Below, piece by piece: positions 1 to 7,043 of a stretch of 29,707 nucleotides of DNA (position 1 is its first letter; the number at the start of each line of letters is the position of its first letter). The translations under genes were made by a program, and so were the position numbers. The notes beneath the pieces are model-generated. The model did not search any database. It was not told the DNA's origin and saw only the letters and a program-made list of their open reading frames with translations. Origin of the DNA: an uncultured beta proteobacterium (GTDB lineage: Bacteria; Pseudomonadota; Gammaproteobacteria; Burkholderiales; Burkholderiaceae); assembly GCA_903845455.1 (NCBI GenBank), contig CAIMXN010000154.1, forward strand, positions 1-29,707. The letters are read 5' to 3'.

Positions 1-542
1 TCAAGCTGGGTGATACCAATTCCACTAAAACTCAGCAGGGTAAGAAGCACGAGACCTATCGCTATAGATCCAGCCAGCCCCACTACTTTTGCGCCAAGTA
101 GATTGAGTAGCGTAAAGAGCATGACTAATGCGGCCCCAATCAATTTAAGCTCTAAAGCATTAAAGAAATTGCCAGTCAAAACGGTAATAAATTCAGAAAA
201 TCCTGCGGCATATAGCGCCGTGGAAATTAAAAATCCCAGGTAAAAGAACAAATTCATCCAGCCTGCAATAAAGCCATTGCCATAAGCTGAGACGATATAT
301 CCGGCAGGTCCGCCACTCACAGGAAAAGCAGCACTCATTTTTGCGCAGGAATACACCGTAAAAAATACAGCAATACCCGCTAATAAAAAGGCGCTAGGAA
401 AATGCGCGCCAGAAGTCAGATTGGCATATCCCAATACTGTAAAAAGTCCTGAGCCCATCATGCCGCTTAAGCTCATCGTAGTAGCCGAAATTAAACCAAT
501 ATTTTGCGAGTTCTGGGCTTGGGGTGCCATCGGGTTGTCCAT
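1..542 (-). CDS. APC-family amino acid/polyamine permease, N-terminal part (runs off window)
   Basis: Open minus-strand frame of about 180 codons reaching the window edge with no stop. The protein begins MDNPMAPQAQ, then shows the hallmark first helix of APC-superfamily permeases: a Ser-rich stretch followed by GMMGSGLF, matching the G-[SA]-G-[IL]-F substrate-binding break. At least five hydrophobic segments follow, with a conserved SGGPAGYI stretch after helix 2. The family imports or exchanges amino acids or amines across the inner membrane; the substrate cannot be told from this fragment. The start is uncertain: the ATG at 542 has AAGGA only 3 bases upstream, while an in-frame ATG at 530 has GGA about 7 bases upstream. 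It lies 56 bp downstream of the prlC stop on the same strand and may be cotranscribed with it or have its own promoter. Confidence 0.85.
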   Translation of the reverse strand, partial: MDNPMAPQAQNSQNIGLISATTMSLSGMMGSGLFTVLGYANLTSGAHFPSAFLLAGIAVFFTVYSCAKMSAAFPVSGGPAGYIVSAYGNGFIAGWMNLFFYLGFLISTALYAAGFSEFITVLTGNFFNALELKLIGAALVMLFTLLNLLGAKVVGLAGSIAIGLVLLTLLSFSGIGITQL

Positions 543-598
543 AAATCCTTAAGGCCTGTCTGATGAGCGTTGAAAAGCTTGAGCTTTGCAGTATTACA

Positions 599-2719
599 TT
601 AATTCGAGACTAGACCACCATGCCTCAGCAGTGCGTCAATGCTGGGCTCACGACCACGGAAGGCTTTAAAAGATTCCGCAGCAGGGCGGCTGCCACCAAC
701 TTCTAGAATTTCTTGGCGATAGCGTTTACCAGTATCACTATCTAGTACGCTACCACTGAGCTTGGCTGCCTCTTCAAATGCTGAGTAAGCATCCGCAGAC
801 AGCACTTCAGCCCATTTATAGCTGTAGTAACCCGCAGCGTAGCCACCAGCAAAGATATGGCTAAACGAATTGATCCAACGAGAGATCTCTGGCTGCGGGA
901 TGATATTAAATTCTGCAGCGATTTTTCTGGAGACCTCTAGCACGGCTTTACCTTGGGCATTCTCAGCATCGAAGGTTGAATGTAGTCGCCAATCGGTTAA
1001 TGACATAACGATTTGACGTAATGTTCCCAAGCCATTCTGGAAATTCTTGGCAGCTAGCATTTTTTCAAATAAAGCTTTGGGTAGTGGCTTGCCGGTCTGT
1101 GCATGCGCAGTCATTTTTTCCAATACTTCCCATTCCCAGCAGAAGTTTTCCATAAATTGACTTGGTAACTCTACGGCATCCCATTCAACCCCATTGATCC
1201 CAGAAACTCCTAAAGCCCCTACCTGAGTCAAAAGGTGATGCAAGCCATGACCACTTTCATGGAAGAGGGTGATGACATCATCGTGTGTGATGGTAGGTTG
1301 ACGCAGTTGGCCATCTACCTTTACTGGTGGGGCAAAATTACATACTAAATAAGCCACCGGAATCTGAATTTCCCCATTGGCTAACTCGCGTCTACCGCGC
1401 GCATCATCCATCCAGGCGCCACTGCGTTTACCAGGGCGTGCGTAGGGATCTAAATAAAAATAGGCAACAATTTCACCATCCTCATTACTTACTGAGAAGG
1501 ACTGAACGTCAGCATGCCAAGTTGGCAAGTCAGCTTGATTGATCTTGACGCCAAACAGTGTCTGAATCACTCCAAACAAACCTTCGAGTACTTTTGGTAA
1601 TGGAAAATATTGTTTGAGCTCATTTTCAGAAAAAGAGTAACGCGCTTGCTTAAGCTTTTCTGAGCAATAGGGGATATCCCAAGGCTGTAGAGCATCTTGA
1701 AGTTTGAGCTCAGTTTTTGCAAATTCCTGTAATTCATCCCAATCTTTTTGGGCAAAGGGTTTTGATTTCTGAGCAATATCGCCCAAAAACTGATCCACTT
1801 CAGTAACGGTATTGGCCATCTTGGGCGCTATGCTCAATGCTGCATAATTCTTAAAGCCCAACATGCGAGCCTCTTCATCGCGCAGACGCAGTTGCACCAA
1901 CATATTCTCAGTGTTATCCCACTCTAGCTTGCCATTGGTAAATTGGGGTGCTAATTCAGAAGCGCGGGTAACGTAGGCCTGGTACATCAATTCGCGTAAG
2001 GCACGCGTTTCTGAATACTGCATTACAGGATAGTAAGAAGGAAAATGCAAAGTAAAGGCCCAGCCCTTTACATTCTTGAGCTGTGCGGTATCAGCTGCCG
2101 CCGCAATGGCATCATCTGGCAATCCAATAAGCTCAGCTTGATTTGTGATCACATGAACAAAGCCATCAGTAGCATCTAAGACGTGATCAGAAAACACTTT
2201 GCCAAGATTGGCTTGCTCATCTTGAATTTGCGAGAAACGGGGTTTTTCCTCTTCTGAGAGTTCGGCACCACCCAAGCGAAAATCGCGTAAAGAGTTTTCG
2301 ATGACTTTTTTCTGAGCCATAGTGAGCTCAGAAAATTGGGCGCTCATATTGAGTACTTTAAACTTTTCATAGAGTGCCAGATTTTGGCTTAAGCTAGAAA
2401 AAAATGCCGTTACCTGCGGAAGCATCACGCCATAGGCAGATCGCAGCTCGGGAGTATCTGCCACACCTTTTAAGTGAGAGATAACACCCCAAGATCTTCC
2501 CAGGGATTCTGTGGCATCTTCCAGCGGTTCTGCTAATGCATTCCAAGTACAAGCAGTGCTTGAAGCGGTAGCATTTTGGACTGCAGATTCTGCTTGTGTG
2601 AGCAAGAAAGAAATGGCTGGATCTATATGCTCGGGTTTAACCTCTGCATAAGTAGGAATGCCACGACCAAAAGTAATTAGTGGATTGTTCAGTAAATGAG
2701 AGGGTATAGAAATAGTCAT
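599..2719 (-). CDS. prlC: Oligopeptidase A, M3 family zinc metallopeptidase
   Basis: 706-residue cytoplasmic metallopeptidase of the M3A (thimet oligopeptidase) family, which degrades short peptides such as cleaved signal peptides. The zinc motif HESGH is at residues 487-491 and the third ligand is most likely E517 in the VELPSQ stretch, at about the family's usual distance. Family features C-terminal to it include the Gly/Tyr-rich loop FAGGYAAGYYSYKWAEV, which binds substrate. Length is close to E. coli PrlC (680 residues, from memory) and no signal peptide is seen, fitting a cytosolic enzyme. The start is the only plausible one, but AGAGGG sits directly against the ATG, so initiation may be weak or coupled. 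It follows folD by 54 bp on the same strand. Confidence 0.95.
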   Translation of the reverse strand: MTISIPSHLLNNPLITFGRGIPTYAEVKPEHIDPAISFLLTQAESAVQNATASSTACTWNALAEPLEDATESLGRSWGVISHLKGVADTPELRSAYGVMLPQVTAFFSSLSQNLALYEKFKVLNMSAQFSELTMAQKKVIENSLRDFRLGGAELSEEEKPRFSQIQDEQANLGKVFSDHVLDATDGFVHVITNQAELIGLPDDAIAAAADTAQLKNVKGWAFTLHFPSYYPVMQYSETRALRELMYQAYVTRASELAPQFTNGKLEWDNTENMLVQLRLRDEEARMLGFKNYAALSIAPKMANTVTEVDQFLGDIAQKSKPFAQKDWDELQEFAKTELKLQDALQPWDIPYCSEKLKQARYSFSENELKQYFPLPKVLEGLFGVIQTLFGVKINQADLPTWHADVQSFSVSNEDGEIVAYFYLDPYARPGKRSGAWMDDARGRRELANGEIQIPVAYLVCNFAPPVKVDGQLRQPTITHDDVITLFHESGHGLHHLLTQVGALGVSGINGVEWDAVELPSQFMENFCWEWEVLEKMTAHAQTGKPLPKALFEKMLAAKNFQNGLGTLRQIVMSLTDWRLHSTFDAENAQGKAVLEVSRKIAAEFNIIPQPEISRWINSFSHIFAGGYAAGYYSYKWAEVLSADAYSAFEEAAKLSGSVLDSDTGKRYRQEILEVGGSRPAAESFKAFRGREPSIDALLRHGGLVSN

Positions 2720-2773
2720 CCCTCTAGCTTACTGTAATGCGGCAAATCTTGCTAAATGACCCTGAGCGCTTAG

Positions 2774-3628
2774 TTACTTCTTTGCTGCTTTTTCAGCTGC
2801 CTCAAGGGTGTTCATGAGGAGCATGGTGATGGTCATTGGGCCAACACCGCCAGGAACTGGTGTAATCCAACCGGCGATATATTTAGCTGCATCAAAGTCT
2901 ACATCGCCACACAACTTACCATCTGGCAAACGATTGATTCCCACGTCAATGACGACAGCACCATTTTTGACCATGTCGCCGCTAATCATTCTGGGTTTGC
3001 CAGTAGCGACTACTAAGATATCGGCATCTTTAGTGTGATGTGCTAAATCACGAGTTTTACTATTGCAAATGGTCACTGTTGCACCAGCTTGCAATAACAA
3101 CATCGCCATGGGTTTACCAACAATATTAGAGGCGCCAACAATGACTGCGCGGGCACCACGAATCGGATAGTCAATACTTTCTAAAAGCTTCATGCAGCCG
3201 TAAGGAGTGCAGGGCTTAAATTCTGGTTGACCGACCATTAAGGCACCAGCATTGGCTACATGAAAGCCATCAACATCTTTTTCAGGGGTAATTGCTTCTA
3301 GTACACGCTCGCTGGCAATATGTTCTGGCAGTGGTAGTTGCACCAAGATCCCATGGATAGAGGGATCTGCATTGAGGGTTGCAATCCGAGCGAGTAATGC
3401 TTCTTCGCCCAATTCAGTGGTATAGCGCTCGAGTACCGAATGAAAGCCCACGTCTTCACAGGCTTTCACTTTATTGCGAACATAAACCTGACTGGCGGGA
3501 TTATCGCCAACCACAATGACTGCTAGACCTGGTCTTACGCCTTTGGCAGTAACAATCGCACTGCGGGCAGCAATCTCTGCTCGAATCTTCTTAGAAAGGA
3601 GGGTACCGTCAAGGAGTTGCGCTGGCAT
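2774..3628 (-). CDS. folD: Bifunctional methylenetetrahydrofolate dehydrogenase / methenyl-THF cyclohydrolase
   Basis: 284 residues from the chosen start (MPAQLLDGT), matching FolD family length. It interconverts 5,10-methylene-THF, 5,10-methenyl-THF and 10-formyl-THF with NADP in the cytoplasm. The catalytic Tyr-Lys pair is seen as Y49 and K53 in the YVRNK stretch. The signature PCTPYG motif, the Rossmann-type VIVGASNIVGKP loop and the C-terminal PVPGGVGPMT motif are all present. The frame stays open upstream to 3703, which would add 25 residues and overlap the response regulator gene. That extension matches nothing in FolD and is rejected. The ATG at 3628 lies 16 bp after the response regulator stop and has no strong Shine-Dalgarno, so translation is probably coupled. 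Cotranscription with the two-component genes is likely. Confidence 0.96.
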   Translation of the reverse strand: MPAQLLDGTLLSKKIRAEIAARSAIVTAKGVRPGLAVIVVGDNPASQVYVRNKVKACEDVGFHSVLERYTTELGEEALLARIATLNADPSIHGILVQLPLPEHIASERVLEAITPEKDVDGFHVANAGALMVGQPEFKPCTPYGCMKLLESIDYPIRGARAVIVGASNIVGKPMAMLLLQAGATVTICNSKTRDLAHHTKDADILVVATGKPRMISGDMVKNGAVVIDVGINRLPDGKLCGDVDFDAAKYIAGWITPVPGGVGPMTITMLLMNTLEAAEKAAKK

Positions 3629-3644
3629 AACAGTAGACAATGAA

Positions 3645-4292
3645 TTAGTTGGGTTGAGGATCAGATAAGGCAAGGCGGAGCAAATCTGCCACCGTATTGA
3701 CATTCAATTTTTCCATAATATTGGCACGGTGTGCTTCAACCGTTTTAATGGAGATTCCCAGATCATCGGCGATTTGTTTATTTAAGCGTCCCGCCACAAT
3801 TCTTTCAAGTACCTGGCGCTCACGACCAGTGAGCTTGCTCAATAGGCTTTGGGTAATCTTGCGTTGGCTTGCTTGGGAGTAATCGATGCGCGCTTTTGCA
3901 AACATGCGATCAACCAGTCCACAGAGATCATTTTCTTTAAATGGTTTTTCTATGAAATCAACTGCACCCCGTTTCATGGTAGAAACTGCCATCGAGACAT
4001 CACCATGGCCAGTGATGAATGCCACTGGCATAGGAAGATGTTCACTAAGCAAACGTTCCTGCAGTTCTAGACCAGACATTCCTGGCATCCGCACATCCAA
4101 AATAGCGCAAGAGATAGTGGACTTGTCCGTGCTTTGCAAGGATTGGAGAAAGCGTTCCGCACTAGCGTGACAACGTACTACATAGCCATTACTTTCCAGT
4201 AACCATGTGAGCGAATCTCGAACCGCTTCATCGTCATCTACAACATAGACAACTTCGGCTTGGTTTGGTTTTGTCGCAGTGCTGATATTCAT
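3645..4292 (-). CDS. FixJ/TtrR-like two-component response regulator (receiver + LuxR-type HTH)
   Basis: 215-residue DNA-binding response regulator. The receiver domain (about residues 13-125) has the acidic triad D19-D20-D21, phosphoacceptor D66 in LDVRMPGMSG, switch T94 and conserved K116 followed by P117. The output domain (about 150-207) is a GerE/LuxR helix-turn-helix with the signature LTGRERQVLERI and KQIADDLGIS-IKTVEAHR. This layout and the receiver sequence are of the FixJ/NarL-like class, activators that dimerise on phosphorylation. The histidine kinase gene lies immediately upstream on the same strand (34 bp), so they form a cognate pair. The target is unknown; the divergent pyruvate dehydrogenase operon beyond the kinase gene is the obvious candidate, but that is inference. 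Confidence 0.93.
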   Translation of the reverse strand: MNISTATKPNQAEVVYVVDDDEAVRDSLTWLLESNGYVVRCHASAERFLQSLQSTDKSTISCAILDVRMPGMSGLELQERLLSEHLPMPVAFITGHGDVSMAVSTMKRGAVDFIEKPFKENDLCGLVDRMFAKARIDYSQASQRKITQSLLSKLTGRERQVLERIVAGRLNKQIADDLGISIKTVEAHRANIMEKLNVNTVADLLRLALSDPQPN

Positions 4293-4326
4293 AGAGGGTC
4301 TCGTGCGGTAAGTCTAGGTACGTCGG

Positions 4327-6849
4327 TTAAACATCTGCCTTTGAATCGGGTGACTCTAGGGGTAATAATATTGTAAAGGTGCAGCCAACCAGCTTGGTAT
4401 GTTCTGGATCCATATGATTTTTGGCCCAAAGGCGACCATGGTGGGATTCAATGATAGAGCGACAAATGTTCAAACCCATCCCCATGCCCTCCACTTTGGT
4501 GCTGAAAAAGGGCTCAAACATCCGCTGGGTTACGGATTCTGCAATACCAGCGCCCGCATCAGTCACCCGAATTCGGAGCATGGCAGGGAAGGTGCTGGTA
4601 TCAAGATCTGCAGCAATTTTGACTGGAGGTGCTGACCAGCGGGAAGAAAGGGGATAAACGTCTCGCAGACTATCTAAGGAGTTTTTCAGGAGATTGACTA
4701 AAACTTGCAGAATCAAGACTGGATCAAGGTCTACATTGGGTAGATTTTCGTCAACATAAGAAGAGATGCTTAGACGCTGACGGTGGGCTTCAATTTCCAT
4801 TAGGCCGACTGCGTCATTAATGATGTCGCCAATGCTACAGGATTTGCGTTGCGGCTCACTTCTTTTTACAAAGCCGCGAATGCGTTGAATAATCGTGCCA
4901 GCACGAAGGGCTTGTGCTGATGCTTTCTCCAGGGCTGGCAAGATATCTTTATTAATTTCTGGATCAACTTGTGCCTTGAGCCGCTTAGCAACTCCCATGC
5001 AGTAATTTGAGATGGCAGCAAGTGGTTGATTTAATTCGTGCGCAAGTGAAGAGGCCATTTCACCCATCGTGGTAAGACGACTGGTAAATTGCATACGTTC
5101 CTCTTGTTGGCGATTGAGATCATCTGCTTCTTTGCGAAGTGTGATATCGGTGGCAATCAAGAGTTGCGCTAAATGACCATCTACCCAAGGAATAAAGCGG
5201 CGACGGACCTCGTACCATTTTGATCCGTTATCTTGCAGTTGCACTTCTTCTGACTCAGACTCTTGATACAGTGAGGAAGGAGGAATTCCTGGGGTCTTAT
5301 CACTCGATTCCTCCGCAAGTGTTTGCATGGTGTTGTATGCAATTTCACCACCTGCTAAATTTAAATGTCCTTCTGGAGTTTCTCCAAAGCGCTCACGGTA
5401 GAAGCGGTTTGCAAATAGCAATGCTCCAGTCTCAATCGAGGCTACCGAAACGGCAGCATCAAGACCTTCTAGTACTGTCACAAAACGTTCCTGTGAGGCT
5501 ACCAATTCTTCACGAATTTTTCTTGGTTCAGAGATATCAATTAAAGAAGTTACCCAGCCGGTTTGATCCCCTTTTTCACTGATCAATGGGGCAATAAAAG
5601 TCCGCGTCTGAATCTGGGAACCATCACGCCGCAACACGCTGCCCTCAATGCCGCCTTTCATTGTGGAGCCATTATTTAACTCCAGCGCGCGATTCATTTT
5701 TTCAGTGAGTTCATCCTTCCTGCCCTCAGGCCAGAAGGGGAATGGGGGTTTGAGACCGATTAATTCTTTTGCAGACCAACCCGTCATTTCGCAGAAGGCT
5801 CGATTCACATAGGTAATTCTTTTCTCCATATCGTGAGCTCGTATTCCCACTGGAGTGGAATTCTCCATCGCACTTCGAAAGTTGGTTTCAGTACGAAGAT
5901 TGGCTTCTGCTTCTTGACGCACTTGCATTTGTTTTAAAACTGACCACAGACTCCAGATCACAAATGCACTTAATCCCAGTACAACCCCAATCAACATTCT
6001 GAATGTGAGGTTTGTGGGAGGAGGATAGGTATCAATGCGCAACACAAGATTAGGGCTTAGTACTCCAATATCCAAACTGGTTTGATTGCTAAACGAGCGC
6101 CTTGGTGTGTCACGATCAGAAGAAATGGCTAAGATTTTTTCGTTATCGGTTAAGAGTGTGAAGCGATATTGAGCCTTAAGTTCCCGAGGAATGACATCTA
6201 GAATTCCTTGAGCCGTGTAAAGCGCCGCTAGAGTGCCAGTAATTTCACCGCCATTAATAGTAGGAACGACTTGCCAGAAGACCGTTTTTCTTTCTCTAGC
6301 TAGTGGCTCATCGCTGGTTAGATGTAAGGTGATAAATGAACTGTATGCAGGTCGATTTGCTAGCCTACTTAATTCAATGGTTTTTTTCAGCTCACGATTG
6401 ATTGGGATGGCGCTCTCGGTTTTCTCATACCAATCCGCTTTATTGCCACTGACTGGAATTGTCCATTGGCGTATATTTTTTTCATTGAGCCAAATAATTT
6501 GGGCAATTTCATGGTTTCCAAATACCAATGTTTCGGCCTGATCAAGGGCGCTCGCCCTTAATTTTTCTTGCTCATTACTCGCTGCTAAATCCCTACCGAT
6601 GGAGATTAAATTGTCTGCGTTATTAGTAAAACGCAATTGAATACGTTGCTTTGCAAACGATAACTCTCTAAACAGAGCGGATTCTTGTTGAGTTTTCTCT
6701 TGTAGTTGTAGGGTGCCCAAAATAATCCCCATGACCGCTGTAAAGATCACAATCGCTATTAGTGGGGTGTAAACAAGCTTAAAGCCCCGTATTTTGCGGA
6801 GCCATTGAATTGGGCTGAGTTGCCAGATTGAAAAACGCTTGAATTTCAT
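4327..6849 (-). CDS. Membrane PAS-domain sensor histidine kinase (FixL/DctB-type core)
   Basis: 840-residue hybrid-free sensor kinase. Residues 26-47 form one membrane helix, 48-282 a probable periplasmic sensing region, and about 284-305 a second helix. Two PAS/PAC domains follow (about 323-445 and 455-575), then a HisKA dimerisation domain with the phosphoacceptor in HELNQPLAAISNY at H604. The ATPase domain has the N-box (NLLKNSLDSL), the G1 box DAGAGI, the F-box FEPFFSTK and the G2 box GMGMGLNI. The kinase core resembles FixL, TodS and DctB. The periplasmic ligand cannot be named. The first ATG has only a weak GGGT-type ribosome site. It is transcribed divergently from aceE across a 194-bp region and leads an operon with the response regulator, folD and prlC. 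Confidence 0.93.
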   Translation of the reverse strand: MKFKRFSIWQLSPIQWLRKIRGFKLVYTPLIAIVIFTAVMGIILGTLQLQEKTQQESALFRELSFAKQRIQLRFTNNADNLISIGRDLAASNEQEKLRASALDQAETLVFGNHEIAQIIWLNEKNIRQWTIPVSGNKADWYEKTESAIPINRELKKTIELSRLANRPAYSSFITLHLTSDEPLARERKTVFWQVVPTINGGEITGTLAALYTAQGILDVIPRELKAQYRFTLLTDNEKILAISSDRDTPRRSFSNQTSLDIGVLSPNLVLRIDTYPPPTNLTFRMLIGVVLGLSAFVIWSLWSVLKQMQVRQEAEANLRTETNFRSAMENSTPVGIRAHDMEKRITYVNRAFCEMTGWSAKELIGLKPPFPFWPEGRKDELTEKMNRALELNNGSTMKGGIEGSVLRRDGSQIQTRTFIAPLISEKGDQTGWVTSLIDISEPRKIREELVASQERFVTVLEGLDAAVSVASIETGALLFANRFYRERFGETPEGHLNLAGGEIAYNTMQTLAEESSDKTPGIPPSSLYQESESEEVQLQDNGSKWYEVRRRFIPWVDGHLAQLLIATDITLRKEADDLNRQQEERMQFTSRLTTMGEMASSLAHELNQPLAAISNYCMGVAKRLKAQVDPEINKDILPALEKASAQALRAGTIIQRIRGFVKRSEPQRKSCSIGDIINDAVGLMEIEAHRQRLSISSYVDENLPNVDLDPVLILQVLVNLLKNSLDSLRDVYPLSSRWSAPPVKIAADLDTSTFPAMLRIRVTDAGAGIAESVTQRMFEPFFSTKVEGMGMGLNICRSIIESHHGRLWAKNHMDPEHTKLVGCTFTILLPLESPDSKADV

Positions 6850-6925
6850 GGAATTTACCCATTTTGCCTGATTGGATGTTAATTCCCATGTTTTTCAAGG
6901 ATTTAGATGCATTGCAATAAATTAC

Positions 6926-6954
6926 CACATTATGAGAAATACTATCATTATGTG
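6926..6954. promoter_or_regulatory. Candidate operator: paired CATTATG motifs between the kinase and aceE
   Basis: Two copies of CATTATG followed by one base and GAAA start at 6928 and 6946, a direct repeat with an 18-bp period. The outer bases also make an imperfect inverted repeat, CACATTATG (6926-6934) and CATTATGTG (6946-6954), 8 of 9 matching with 11 bp between. The centre, near 6940, falls about 59 bp upstream of the start point predicted for aceE, a typical place for a LuxR/FixJ-type activator. The site could serve the divergent response regulator, a PdhR-like factor or both directions. Binding is inferred from symmetry and position only. Confidence 0.4.
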
Positions 6955-6963
6955 AAAAATTCC

Positions 6964-6992
6964 TTGTTTACACCCATATACCTTCCTAGAAT
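6964..6992 (+). promoter_or_regulatory. Candidate sigma-70 promoter for the aceE-aceF-lpdA operon
   Basis: TTGTTT at 6964-6969 and TAGAAT at 6987-6992 are separated by exactly 17 bp. The -10 element matches 5 of 6 consensus bases and the -35 only the leading TTG, so the promoter would be expected to depend on an activator. The predicted start near 6999 gives a leader of about 45 nt before the aceE ATG, which is preceded by a strong GGAGG at 7033-7037. Confidence 0.4.
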
Positions 6993-7043
6993 ATTACCTA
7001 TAAAGTTAATCATTAAAAACAATAGTTCCTATGGAGGCAGGTT

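Noticed and set aside
561..585. AAAGCT-TG-AGCTTT dyad between prlC and the permease as a terminator
   Set aside because: The loop would be too small for the full stem, the arms are AT-rich and no T tract follows.
3629..3703. N-terminal 25-residue extension of FolD overlapping the response regulator gene
   Set aside because: It matches nothing in FolD, whose family start (MPAQLLDGT) lies at 3628, and it would run through the end of the regulator gene in another frame.
5220..5582. Plus-strand open frame of 120 codons opposite the histidine kinase
   Set aside because: It lies wholly inside a strongly supported kinase PAS region on the other strand and shows no recognisable family or ribosome site.
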